Below, one piece after another: positions 50,259 through 58,620 of a stretch of 64,000 bases of DNA. Both the position numbers and the translations under genes were made by a program. Origin of the DNA: Nanohaloarchaea archaeon B1-Br10_U2g19 (GTDB lineage Archaea > Nanohalarchaeota > Nanosalinia > Nanosalinales > Nanosalinaceae). The stretch is taken from positions 1-64,000 of the forward strand of contig LKMO01000001.1 of NCBI GenBank assembly GCA_001563905.1, in the 5' to 3' direction. The notes beneath the pieces are model-generated. The model did no database searches and was not told the DNA's origin. It was given only the letters and a program-made list of their open reading frames with translations. How positions within the stretch are numbered: the first letter of the stretch is position 1; each line of letters begins with the position of its first letter.

Positions 50259-50816
50259 ATGAGTGTCTTTGACGACTTAAAAGATTCTTTAAACGGATCG
50301 GACCGTTCTAACAATAGTTCCGGGAATAACTCTTTTGATTCAGACTTCAGCTCGGATCTCGACTCCGATCTAGATATGGATTCAGGACCAAGTACAGAGA
50401 GAAATAATTCTCCTCCTAGACAGGAGCCGCAGGACAGTCCAAGAAATCCTCAGTCAAGAACCTCAGAGCCTAATAACCAGATGCAAGGAGGACCCAGACA
50501 GACCCGTAATAGAGGCCAAAAACGTTCACAGAACCCGGGTCAGAACTCTCAAAGACAGAACAGTGTAGATACACCTAATGCTCAAGCAGGAAGACCTCAG
50601 AAAGGTTCTCCAAAACCTCAGTTAAGCGGTCAGACACAGAGGAAAATGGAGAACGCAGGACTGGAACAGAATACAAGATCCGGTGGTCAAGGACAGACAG
50701 AGCCCGTATCTAACCAGAGATCAGATTTTGAAGAGCTAAAGGCACAGAACGAACAGATAATTGAGTTGTTGAAAAGACTGAATCAAAGCCTTAATAATGG
50801 TAGACACCAACGTTAG
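50259..50816 (+). CDS. Low-complexity Asn/Ser/Gln-rich protein with C-terminal helix
   Basis: A 185-residue protein. The first 12 residues are MSVFDDLKDSLN; then comes a Ser/Asp-rich run (SDFSSDLDSDLDMDSG) and a long Gln/Asn/Pro/Arg stretch (QNPGQNSQRQNSVDTPNAQA), clearly disordered and net basic. It ends in a heptad-like helix ELKAQNEQIIELLKRLNQSL. Both termini resemble the 103-residue protein at 1284-1595, so the two look like paralogues with different linkers. It is divergent from the 545-residue gene by about 100 bp and eight bases upstream of a 53-residue gene. Phase separation or scaffolding is speculation. Confidence 0.7.
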   Translation: MSVFDDLKDSLNGSDRSNNSSGNNSFDSDFSSDLDSDLDMDSGPSTERNNSPPRQEPQDSPRNPQSRTSEPNNQMQGGPRQTRNRGQKRSQNPGQNSQRQNSVDTPNAQAGRPQKGSPKPQLSGQTQRKMENAGLEQNTRSGGQGQTEPVSNQRSDFEELKAQNEQIIELLKRLNQSLNNGRHQR

Positions 50817-50824
50817 ATACTGTT

Positions 50825-50986
50825 ATGGATATAGAGTCGGAGCTACCAGAAGATTTTGAAGATTTTTCTACAGATAGAAAGATTCAGGAGTTAGAGAAGC
50901 TGGATTCAAATCTTGATTCTTCAACTGATTCCGGAGCCATAAAGAAGAGAATGGTTCAGGAACTTATCAGACATTACCAAGAGTAG
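50825..50986 (+). CDS. Small acidic protein (53 aa), not in the ORF track
   Basis: ATG 50825 opens 53 residues: MDIESELPEDFEDFSTDRKI, then QELEKLDSNLDSSTDSGAIK and KRMVQELIRHYQE before TAG. Acidic first half and a basic amphipathic last helix. It follows the low-complexity gene by eight bases, so the two probably share a message. No family recognised. Regular acidic codon content and operon spacing support it, though it could be a chance frame. Confidence 0.55.
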   Translation: MDIESELPEDFEDFSTDRKIQELEKLDSNLDSSTDSGAIKKRMVQELIRHYQE

Positions 50987-50988
50987 TT

Positions 50989-51312
50989 CTACATAGACAT
51001 AAAGCTTGAGAAAGTCCATAAACCTTTCAAGAACAGTAGTCCTGCGATAATATTCTTGTAATCTGCCATGACGGGAGGTGTGCCTGTAAGAAGTATTGCT
51101 GCTGAAAGTATATCTGCGGCACCACCGAGTAAGTAGATAGGTAGCAGGATTGAAGGCGGATTAGCTCCAAAATCAATAAAACCGATAAATCCTTTCAAAA
51201 ACAGGAATACGGAGTGAGCATGGGCTACCGGCTCAGGTATGGGAGAAACTGTGAAATAAAGCAGTATCGCTGCAGTTATATCTATCCAGCCCAGCAAATT
51301 GAAATTGAACAT
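50989..51312 (-). CDS. Small polytopic membrane protein
   Basis: A 107-residue hydrophobic protein with about four helices: LLGWIDITAAILLYFTV, AHSVFLFLKGFIGFIDF, SILLPIYLLGGAADILSAAI and KNIIAGLLFLKGLWTFSSF. Two copies of a FLKG motif after hydrophobic stretches suggest an internal repeat. No catalytic residues. It follows the NYN gene by ten bases and is probably the last gene of the dcd-tatD-NYN run. Function unknown; similar small proteins occur beside NYN genes only as far as this window shows. Confidence 0.7.
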   Translation of the reverse strand: MFNFNLLGWIDITAAILLYFTVSPIPEPVAHAHSVFLFLKGFIGFIDFGANPPSILLPIYLLGGAADILSAAILLTGTPPVMADYKNIIAGLLFLKGLWTFSSFMSM

Positions 51313-51322
51313 TGTTACAGTG

Positions 51323-51787
51323 TTATTCTATTTCTATAACATTGTCGGCAGCATTTTGTAATGCTGTTGAAAATCCTGGAGCCATCCCGATAACTACAGT
51401 CTCTTTACCATGTTCTTTCGCCTTTTGTATGACAGGCAGGAAGTCTGCGTCACGTGTTACAACTACTATAACATCTATTGCATCGTTATGGACTGCTTCC
51501 ATTGCATTTACAGCCATATATACGTCTACATCGCTTTCTTTATCTTTTTCTCCGCCTAGTCCTAGTGAGGCTTCAAATCCTTGTGAAACGATAGCTTCAA
51601 TCAGTTTTTCTGATGCGTACTGGTTTAGAAAGACTTTACCTATTTTTATGGTTCCGAACTCTTCGACTCTTTCTCTTAGTAAGTCTAAGTCAAGATCGAA
51701 CTCTTTTCTTATCACGTTAGGTCCGTCAATAAAAATAGCTACTCCTGGCTCCGAACCAACTTTATCTTTGAATCTTTCAAGTACCAT
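51323..51787 (-). CDS. NYN-domain nuclease (LabA/DUF88 type)
   Basis: A 154-residue PIN-like NYN protein of the archaeal TIGR00288 type. The acidic catalytic residues appear in VAIFIDGPNVIRKEFDLDLD, ESDVDVYMAVNAMEAVHNDA and VVVTRDADFLPVIQKAKEHG, in the classic NYN order. It likely cleaves RNA. Length fits a single domain without extra regions. It lies 47 bp downstream of tatD on the same strand, as part of a nucleic-acid turnover cluster. Confidence 0.9.
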   Translation of the reverse strand: MVLERFKDKVGSEPGVAIFIDGPNVIRKEFDLDLDLLRERVEEFGTIKIGKVFLNQYASEKLIEAIVSQGFEASLGLGGEKDKESDVDVYMAVNAMEAVHNDAIDVIVVVTRDADFLPVIQKAKEHGKETVVIGMAPGFSTALQNAADNVIEIE

Positions 51788-51834
51788 AAACTAAATTTTA
51801 AAGATAAAGTATATAGTAATAATCTTTCCCCTTT

Positions 51835-52575
51835 TTATTGACCAAATATTCTTTTAGCAGTAGACGTTGTCTTTTCAACTACTTTCTCTTTTTCAACAGA
51901 TTTCAGTTTTGAAATCTTCTCCGCTGATTCCTCGACGTTCACAGGTTCGTTACGTTCTCCTCGGTAGAGGAATGGAGAATCTGTCTCTAAGACAATGTCG
52001 TTGAGACTCAGTGTTTCTACTATCTTCTGAACTCTGTTTGAGTAAAGTACTTGGGTTGTAACACCTATAGTCATTCCTTTTTGAGCAGCTTCTTCTGCAA
52101 GCGCCGGACTACCATTAAAGCAGTGTAGAAAGATTTCTGGCAAGTCATAGTTTTCTAGGATTTCCACTGCTTTGTGTTCAGCGTCTCTTGAATGGATGAC
52201 AACCGGTTTCTGGAGTTCTTCTGCTAAAGATAGAAGTTCTCTGAAAACTTGTTCTTGTTTATTTCGTAAATCTTGGTCTTTGACATGGTGATGGTCTAAA
52301 CCTATTTCACCTACTGCAACAGGATCTTCGGCTCTTATCTGCTGTTTTACTTCTTCTAACTCGCTGAAATTATCTGTGTAGACAGGGTGTAACCCTAGAT
52401 TAGATTTTATTATATCATATTTTTCTTGGAGTTCTAAAGCAGATTTATTGTTTTCTAAAGTGCTTCCTGCACTTACAACGAACTCCAGATTCTCTCTACA
52501 TCTTTCGACTACTTTAGCTCTATCTTCGTCGAACTGTTCGAAGTCTAGATGGCAGTGACAGTCTACAGGCTTCAT
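51835..52575 (-). CDS. tatD: TatD-family metal-dependent hydrolase
   Basis: A 246-residue TIM-barrel metallohydrolase. The metal ligands are in order: DCHCHLDFEQF (HxH), EIGLDHHHV (Glu), VIHSRDA (His), FLHCFNGS (His) and LETDSPFL (Asp). TatD enzymes act as 3' to 5' deoxyribonucleases or D-aminoacyl-tRNA deacylases, and DNA repair or editing is the likely role here. Starts eight bases after dcd, so the two are co-transcribed. Confidence 0.94.
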   Translation of the reverse strand: MKPVDCHCHLDFEQFDEDRAKVVERCRENLEFVVSAGSTLENNKSALELQEKYDIIKSNLGLHPVYTDNFSELEEVKQQIRAEDPVAVGEIGLDHHHVKDQDLRNKQEQVFRELLSLAEELQKPVVIHSRDAEHKAVEILENYDLPEIFLHCFNGSPALAEEAAQKGMTIGVTTQVLYSNRVQKIVETLSLNDIVLETDSPFLYRGERNEPVNVEESAEKISKLKSVEKEKVVEKTTSTAKRIFGQ

Positions 52576-52583
52576 AAGAAGTT

Positions 52584-53162
52584 CTACCGTTTCTCTTTTC
52601 CTAGTCTTGAACCGGTGGCGCCGGTCTGTCCCATGTATTTTGTGTCTTTTTTGCTTCCGTAAGGCTTCTCTGCTTCAGAGGTCATGGTTTCGAACACGAT
52701 CTGGCAGACACGGTCTTCAGGGTAGAGTTTGACGGGTGCGTTACCAAGGTTCTGTATTTCAAGAGTTATATCTCCTGAGAAACCTGGATCGATATATCCT
52801 GCGGTTGCGTGTACTATGATTCCTAGTCGGCCGTAGCTGCTTCTTCCTTCTACACGTGCAACTAAGTCGTTTGGAACGTTGACTGTTTCAAGTGTTGATC
52901 CGAGTATGAACTCTCCTGGATGTATGACTACGCCTTCTTCTGCAGAGTGTGTCTCTTTTTTGATATAGTTGTTGTATTTCTGCATGTTTTTTGTGTCGAC
53001 TATATCGACTTTACGTGTGTTTAAGACACCGAAATCATAGCCTAGCCGTAAATCAAGTGAGGAAGGCCCTAACTGTAAGTCTAGATCTAGGTCTTTTTCG
53101 CTTTCAACCGCTTTTTGTTCTTTCACTATTTTCTTGATTTCTTTATCGGAGAGTATAGCCAT
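52584..53162 (-). CDS. dcd: dCTP deaminase
   Basis: A 192-residue trimeric dCTP deaminase. The signature VEGRSSYGRLGIIVHATAGY leads into IDPGFSGDITLEIQNLG with the catalytic Glu; the N-terminal QLGPSSLDLRLG and the GEFILGSTLETV segment are also typical. It converts dCTP to dUTP for thymidylate synthesis, or directly to dUMP in bifunctional archaeal forms; the sequence alone does not tell which. First gene of the dcd-tatD-NYN-membrane protein run. Confidence 0.95.
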   Translation of the reverse strand: MAILSDKEIKKIVKEQKAVESEKDLDLDLQLGPSSLDLRLGYDFGVLNTRKVDIVDTKNMQKYNNYIKKETHSAEEGVVIHPGEFILGSTLETVNVPNDLVARVEGRSSYGRLGIIVHATAGYIDPGFSGDITLEIQNLGNAPVKLYPEDRVCQIVFETMTSEAEKPYGSKKDTKYMGQTGATGSRLGKEKR

Positions 53163-53215
53163 ACAGTTACTATTTGTATGGAAAGATTCTTTTATTCATA
53201 ATCCAAACTACGTGT

Positions 53216-54667
53216 ATGAAGAAAGCCTTTGTTTTTCTAGCTGTAATACTTTTTACGGCTGTAGCTGTTGCAGAAGTCCAGTATGAGGTAGAGTTTGATG
53301 AAAAAGAGGTTTATACTAATGTTTCAATAGTCTCTGACTGTGATCAGGTCTGTCCGGGTCTTTCATGGAGGTTGATGGAGGGTTCTAAGGTTTTAGATGT
53401 TGATGATGGTTCAGGAGAGTTAGAGTATAGTCGTGAAGATGATGTTTTGAATATTGAAGGAGAACGTACCCGGGAAGAGAACCGTACGGTTAAGATACAG
53501 TCTGTAGTCAACTCTTCTGCAGAACATGTTCATGAAGGTCTTTACGAGCGACAGATCTCGCTTCCATCGTTCCAAGATAAGAAGACTACAGGAGTACTGA
53601 AAAATCCTGATATAATCTCCGGGAGAGCTGACAGAAGCTTTGAATCTTCTTTTGGAGAGGACAGGATAGAGTTCAAGGGTGAAGGACCTACCAATATAAT
53701 AGTTAACTTCGGACAAGGATACAGTACAGAGTATTTCGAGTTTTTCGGAGATGTACATGAAGATCCTGATGATGCATTCCGTCTTGCTGTAGGAACGCTT
53801 GAAGTCGGTCCACAGTTCGAACGTTTTGCCGTATCTGTAATGAACGAGGAGGAGTACATGGCAGAACATGAGTCTTGGAGTGCTGGACAGTACCGTTCAG
53901 GAAGTATAAAGCTGAGAAATGATCTAGACGACAACTTTCTAAGGGTTTTAGCTCATGAAACAGCTCATGGATTAAATGATAGAAAGCTTTCATGGGATGA
54001 GACATCTTCAAGCTACTTTGATGAAGGTACCTCAGAATACGTAGAGTTTCTAATGCAGAAAAAACGTTACAGAGAGGAAAAGACAGATATAGGCCCTCAA
54101 GAACTGTTCGGTGAGGAAACACAGTACACTGATACAGATAACCCTAACCGGTACTACCAAGTTCCGCCACAAGGCGATAAAGAACAGTTATGGAACTACT
54201 ACCGTCAGGAAGAAGATTTTATGAAGTACTGGTCTCCTGCTGAAAGCGCCGAGCATAGAAACTTTGGTTACGCTTACTCTCAGCTTGTTATCCGTAACTA
54301 TATCAAAGAGAACGGCACGCTCAATGAAGTATATGAGGAGATGGACTCCCTAGAAACTACGGAAAGCTACGATACTAAATGGAGCTTCTTCTCAAACCAT
54401 ATGGATATGAAGCCATGTAACTACGAGTCTAGAGAAAGATTTGAACAGTGCTTAGACGATATAAACAGTTTTGATTACGAGATAAACATGGCGGACCACG
54501 ACTATAAACAAGGAGAGCTTGAAATAGACCGTATAAACTTACCGAACAGAACAAGAGAAAGTTCTGGTGAATTGGGAGGCGAAGAAGTAGAAAGATTCTT
54601 ATTCAATCTGTCGCAGCTAGTAGATCGTCTTATTCAAAGCTTTCAAGATCTAATAAATACTTTTTAA
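53216..54667 (+). CDS. Secreted gluzincin-type metalloprotease
   Basis: The ORF opens at 53174, but ATG 53216 starts a clear signal peptide (MKKAFVFLAVILFTAVAVAE), giving 483 residues. An N-terminal beta-rich domain (about 20-200) precedes the zinc motif LAHETAHGLND (HExxH near 247-251), with the third ligand Glu in YFDEGTSEYVEF about 20 residues later. That is the gluzincin arrangement (M1-like or peptidase MA). No C-terminal anchor is obvious, only an amphipathic tail. It acts outside the cell; target unknown. It overlaps the 3' end of ogt by 38 bases. Confidence 0.85.
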   Translation: MKKAFVFLAVILFTAVAVAEVQYEVEFDEKEVYTNVSIVSDCDQVCPGLSWRLMEGSKVLDVDDGSGELEYSREDDVLNIEGERTREENRTVKIQSVVNSSAEHVHEGLYERQISLPSFQDKKTTGVLKNPDIISGRADRSFESSFGEDRIEFKGEGPTNIIVNFGQGYSTEYFEFFGDVHEDPDDAFRLAVGTLEVGPQFERFAVSVMNEEEYMAEHESWSAGQYRSGSIKLRNDLDDNFLRVLAHETAHGLNDRKLSWDETSSSYFDEGTSEYVEFLMQKKRYREEKTDIGPQELFGEETQYTDTDNPNRYYQVPPQGDKEQLWNYYRQEEDFMKYWSPAESAEHRNFGYAYSQLVIRNYIKENGTLNEVYEEMDSLETTESYDTKWSFFSNHMDMKPCNYESRERFEQCLDDINSFDYEINMADHDYKQGELEIDRINLPNRTRESSGELGGEEVERFLFNLSQLVDRLIQSFQDLINTF

Positions 54668-55010
54668 GCTTGGAGCTGTACTTGTAACCTCCTAAACCGT
54701 TAGCACTGATCACGCGGTGGCAGGGAATAATTACGGGAACAGGGTTCCTTCCACACGCCTGTCCTACAGCTATAGCCGAAGAATCAATATTGTCTGCAAT
54801 CTCTCCATAAGTCTTTGTACTGCCGTAAGGTATAGCCTGAATCTCTCTTAGTACTTGGTCCGTGAAGTCTTTTGAAAGCTCTACCTCAAAGTTGAACCAG
54901 GTTCTCTCCTTATCTAAATACTGTCTTACCTGTTTCCTAATTTCCTCGGAGGACTTATCTAGAAGGCTTTCTCTGATATCTACAGCCTCTTTGTTGATCC
55001 TGATCTCCAT
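54630..55010 (-). CDS. ogt: Methylated-DNA--protein-cysteine methyltransferase
   Basis: A 126-residue suicide enzyme removing O6-alkyl groups from guanine. The C-terminal domain has the helix-turn-helix PYGSTKTYGEIADNI, the arginine-finger region VGQACGRNPVPVIIPCHRVI with the acceptor Cys, and GLGGYKYSSKLKKYLL. The N-terminal domain is short (about 45 residues), so the protein is close to minimal. It is convergent with the protease gene and overlaps its end. Confidence 0.94.
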   Translation of the reverse strand: MEIRINKEAVDIRESLLDKSSEEIRKQVRQYLDKERTWFNFEVELSKDFTDQVLREIQAIPYGSTKTYGEIADNIDSSAIAVGQACGRNPVPVIIPCHRVISANGLGGYKYSSKLKKYLLDLESFE

Positions 55011-55084
55011 AAGTTAAACTGGTTCAAAGACTTATCTAAAACTAATAGTTACTTTAATAGAATCGGACTGAATACGTTTTATCA

Positions 55085-56035
55085 ATGGGTTCCAACAGTC
55101 TTAGAGAATGGATAACAGTATATCTTAAAGGCTTAGCTATGGGAGCTGCAGGAGCCGTACCAGGGGTTTCAGGAGGCACTATCGCCTTAATCACAGGTAT
55201 ATATCAGAGGCTTATAACCTCGTTAACCTCGGTAAACAAGAAGAATGCCTGGAAGTTTTTACAAAGTTTCCAAGTATTAGATCTGTCTTCTCTTAAAAAA
55301 CAGTTTTTAGAAATGGATTTACTTTTTTTGACTGTATTAGGACTAGGCATCGTTACCGCAGTAATAACTGTATCAAACTTAGTTGCTTACCTGCTAACAT
55401 ACTATCCTATACCTACTTTCGGATTCTTTTTCGGACTTATACTGGTTTCCGCAGTCATACTATCTAAAAATGTTGATATATCCTCTGGAAAAACCAGGTT
55501 TGCAGCTTTATCAGGATTCTTAACTGCTTTCTTGGTCTCAGGTTATGCTACAACCGCTTTAGGTAGTAGTTTGCCAGTAGTATTTTTTGCAGGCATGTTC
55601 GCTATAAGTGCTCAAATCCTTCCCGGTATCTCAGGCTCACTGGTTCTGATGATTCTAGGACAGTACGATTACATGGCTGAAGCCTTGTCCAAATTTACAG
55701 ATTCAGTTTTATCGTTCTTCATTAACGGCAGTTCAAAAGGTTTATTGGAGACAGCGCCGCCTGTTGTAACCTTTGTTTCAGGAGCAGTTATAGGATTGTT
55801 TACGGTAGCGCATGCTGTACGTTGGTCTTTAGAGAATCACAGACAGGTTACAGTAGCTTTCCTAGTCAGCCTGATCTTCGGGGCTTTAAGAGCGCCGGTT
55901 GAAGAGACACGGCAGATAGTACTTGATCAAGGTCTTACATGGTTACAGGTTTTACCGGAGTTCACTGTGTTAGCTTTAGTTGGAGGACTGTCTATTTTTG
56001 TACTCGACTACTATACAGGTATGATTGAGTACTGA
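55085..56035 (+). CDS. DUF368 membrane protein (polyprenyl-phosphate carrier family)
   Basis: A 316-residue protein with about eight to ten membrane helices. The N-terminal signature YLKGLAMGAAGAVPGVSGGT and its echo MFAISAQILPGISGSLVLMI are the paired re-entrant motifs of DUF368. Bacterial members (PopT) recycle undecaprenyl phosphate across the membrane, as I recall from 2022-2023 work. An archaeal one may return dolichyl-type lipid carriers used in glycosylation. This transfer of function is inference. Ends seven bases from a convergent MBL-fold gene. Confidence 0.92.
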   Translation: MGSNSLREWITVYLKGLAMGAAGAVPGVSGGTIALITGIYQRLITSLTSVNKKNAWKFLQSFQVLDLSSLKKQFLEMDLLFLTVLGLGIVTAVITVSNLVAYLLTYYPIPTFGFFFGLILVSAVILSKNVDISSGKTRFAALSGFLTAFLVSGYATTALGSSLPVVFFAGMFAISAQILPGISGSLVLMILGQYDYMAEALSKFTDSVLSFFINGSSKGLLETAPPVVTFVSGAVIGLFTVAHAVRWSLENHRQVTVAFLVSLIFGALRAPVEETRQIVLDQGLTWLQVLPEFTVLALVGGLSIFVLDYYTGMIEY

Positions 56036-56041
56036 AGACTT

Positions 56042-56644
56042 TCAGTATTTAGATTCTCTTCTCTCTGCTTGTTCTAAAGAGCTTTGTATCTGTTCGTTAG
56101 CATTTTGGCCGACCATATCTTCATGACCGGGATAAAACGTGTCGACATCTAGAGTTGTTATTTTCTTGATTGAGTTGATTAAAAGCTCTCTGTCTCCTTC
56201 TTCTAGATCTGTTCTTCCGAAACCGCCTTCAGGAAAGATTAAGTCTCCGGTAAACAATATTTTTTCTTCCTCAGAGTATAGACATACTGAGTCATCTTTA
56301 TGTCCGGGTGTATGGATTATCTGAAACTCTGTATCTGAAAGTGTTAGTCTATCATTTTCGGAGATTTTAACGGCGTCTACATCTAAGTTCTCAGGTTTGT
56401 AAGCATAGATTTCTGGAGAGTACTTTTCCTTAACTTTGGTTAGATTGTCTACGTGGTCGTAATGAGAATGGGTTATAACAACTTTATCAACTTCTTCAAG
56501 CTCTCTGATACTTTTCCAGGAGTCGCCTGTACCTACATCTACAAGTATTTTTTCAGAACCGTCTATATACCAGATGTTTCCTGTAAAGTCTTCAGCTTGT
56601 TCAGCAAGATTGGATATATTCATAGGAATTAGTTTATGAACCAA
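56042..56644 (-). CDS. MBL-fold metallohydrolase (glyoxalase II-like)
   Basis: A 200-residue metallo-beta-lactamase fold protein. Zinc ligands: HSHYDHVDN (HxHxDH), HTPGHKDDS, FTGDLIFPEGG and the late YPGHED. The size and GDLIFPEGGFGRTDL stretch match small glyoxalase II-like hydrolases acting on thioesters; the true substrate is unknown. It follows aRF1 by eight bases on the same strand, so they are likely co-transcribed, without an obvious functional link. Confidence 0.9.
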   Translation of the reverse strand: MVHKLIPMNISNLAEQAEDFTGNIWYIDGSEKILVDVGTGDSWKSIRELEEVDKVVITHSHYDHVDNLTKVKEKYSPEIYAYKPENLDVDAVKISENDRLTLSDTEFQIIHTPGHKDDSVCLYSEEEKILFTGDLIFPEGGFGRTDLEEGDRELLINSIKKITTLDVDTFYPGHEDMVGQNANEQIQSSLEQAERRESKY

Positions 56645-56652
56645 TGTTTAAT

Positions 56653-57900
56653 TTATCTTATCCGGTAACGCATTATTGCTGCTATACCGCTCATGTTCAT
56701 CAGTCTCTGACCTTCTTCATGGTCAGTAGATATTATTTCAATATCTGAGCTCATCTCTTCAGCTTTCTCAGCTAATACATCTACGATGTCCTGCATCTCT
56801 TCCAGATCCATGTCTTCATTACATTCGTCACATTCTACGGAGTCGCTTATATGTGGCTCTTGTTCATATACGTGTTTTTCGTGGCCGTTAGGACATTCGT
56901 AGGTTGCTTCAAACATTTCTATATCTTCTGATATAAGCACTGTTTCTACAGCACCCATTTCTAGAGCTTTCATAACCTGTTCCCGGCCGTATTCAGACTT
57001 ACCGTTCTCTTGTTTAAGGTTCTGGAAAAACTCGTTAACCAGCTTCTTCTCTATGACAACTTCGGAGTCTTCTATAGAGTCTTCTGCCTTCTCTACAAGC
57101 TCTTCAAGCGCTTCCTCTCCAGAGTAGTTGAGAGATTCCTGTGCTATAACTCTTTCTTCTAGTTCGTTATGGAGATATCCATCATTCATTATCTTGTCTT
57201 TAGTGAATCCAGGACCTCCTACAATTATTCCTAACAGTTTTCCTTCGCGAGCCTTATCCATGAAAGCGTTCTTTGCCTTTTCAGCGATATCAGACATAAA
57301 CGTTTCATACATGGATTTACGTAGTCGTTCGAAACGTTGTGCGGACTGTCCTCCTGCACGAGTCTTACCAGGAACGTTAGACTCCATCGAGTAAACAGTT
57401 TTAACACGTGAGCCTTGTAGGTAGCCGATTGCAGCCTCACTTTTATCTGCTACAATCAAACCGTAGACGCGGTCGTCTACAACCATGTTTTTCAAAGGAT
57501 CTAAGACAAACTCTTTGTCACAACGGTAGCGCCGGGATTCTACAGGCTGTGGAGGTATTACTTGCCATAGCTGGATATCCGGTCTTCCTTCCTGTTCGGA
57601 AACATTTCCTGAGAAGAATACGACCCCGTTCTCTGGTGTTACAGGTTCTTCTTTCACTTTTCTTCCAATTTTATCGAGTGCAGCCTGAACATTTTTTCTA
57701 GTGTTCTTAGATTTAATGTTCTTAGCTTCCGAAGCCTCAGAAGTCACAAAATCAGATATTTTTGCCATATCGTAGCCAGCTGGTATGTAAAGACTGACTA
57801 ACTCGGTATTTCTACCTCTAATATCTTCAAGCTTCTTTATCAACCGTTTAAGCTCGTACTTTGACATTTCTCGGTGCTTTTTATCTTGGCTCATAAACAT
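56653..57900 (-). CDS. prf1: Peptide chain release factor aRF1
   Basis: A 415-residue class I release factor. Stop-codon recognition motif NIKS (EAKNIKSKNTRKNVQ) near 63 and YxCxxxF-like VESRRYRCDKEFVLDPL in domain 1, then the catalytic GGQ (KTRAGGQSAQRFERLR) in domain 2. Domain 3 has ECPNGHEKHVYEQEPH and CDECNEDM zinc-like cysteines. An alternative start is the ATG two codons in (57894, MSQDKKHREM); a TATA-like TTAATAAAAG about 25 nt upstream does not separate them. It ends translation at all three stop codons. Confidence 0.96.
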   Translation of the reverse strand: MFMSQDKKHREMSKYELKRLIKKLEDIRGRNTELVSLYIPAGYDMAKISDFVTSEASEAKNIKSKNTRKNVQAALDKIGRKVKEEPVTPENGVVFFSGNVSEQEGRPDIQLWQVIPPQPVESRRYRCDKEFVLDPLKNMVVDDRVYGLIVADKSEAAIGYLQGSRVKTVYSMESNVPGKTRAGGQSAQRFERLRKSMYETFMSDIAEKAKNAFMDKAREGKLLGIIVGGPGFTKDKIMNDGYLHNELEERVIAQESLNYSGEEALEELVEKAEDSIEDSEVVIEKKLVNEFFQNLKQENGKSEYGREQVMKALEMGAVETVLISEDIEMFEATYECPNGHEKHVYEQEPHISDSVECDECNEDMDLEEMQDIVDVLAEKAEEMSSDIEIISTDHEEGQRLMNMSGIAAIMRYRIR

Positions 57901-58017
57901 ACTTGATGTAGAAATTCTTTTATTAACCCAGAATCTATATAGAATTTCCTAGAGTATGGTGCTATACGAATCCGGAAATCAGATCCTAATATAACTTTTT
58001 ACATGCTGTCTAATATT

Positions 58018-58604
58018 ATGGCCTTAGATAGAATAACGTTTAGTAGAGGAGATTCTAAAGCAGAAAGATTCGGTTATCTAGAATATGCAGATATAACTTG
58101 TCCCTTAGGTTTTTTGATGAGGTAGATAACGGTAAGAGAATATTCCAGGGGTCAGTTCATTCTTATCTTCACGGACTTCCAAACGCATCTCAGCCTACGG
58201 CAGTTAGATGTCTTGAAATAGCTATCAAAGAAAAGTATAGAAGAGAAGAAAATGAGGAACCTTCTGATAATCTCAAAAATTTAATTGATTGGTCTGGAGA
58301 TCACTTGGGAGCCTACACAGAAATACAGCAAGGTCTTAGGCTGATGAGAAATTATATACATGAAAATAAATTGGTAAAAGAGGTAGATGCGCTGGAATCT
58401 ATTAGACATACTGCAGAATTTCTGAATAAACTTTTTCCTCCTCCACAAGAAGAAGTAGAGTATGAACATAACTGTCTTTATTGTGAGAGCTCTTTCATGG
58501 GGACTAGAAAACCTAAAGAACTTATCTTAGGTTATGAAATGGAGAAAAAATGTACTAACTGCAATAAGATAAACGGATATAGGTTCTTAGGAAGCAGCTG
58601 GTGA
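58018..58604 (+). CDS. HEPN-like protein with zinc ribbon, apparently frameshifted
   Basis: The track lists 58098-58604 from a TTG. ATG 58018, about 25 nt after TATA-like AATATAAC, reads MALDRITFSRGDSKAERFGY through ADITCPLGF, then hits TAG. One missing T in the run at 58110-58115 would join the two as CPLGFFDEVDNGKRIFQGSV. So a single-base deletion, real or from the assembly, is likely. The body is helical with RLMRNYIHEN (R-x6-H, HEPN/DUF4145-like) and ends in a zinc ribbon (CLYCESS, KKCTNCNK). HEPN proteins are often RNases in defence or stress. Function otherwise unknown. Confidence 0.6.
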
Positions 58605-58620
58605 AGTTACTTCTTTATAG

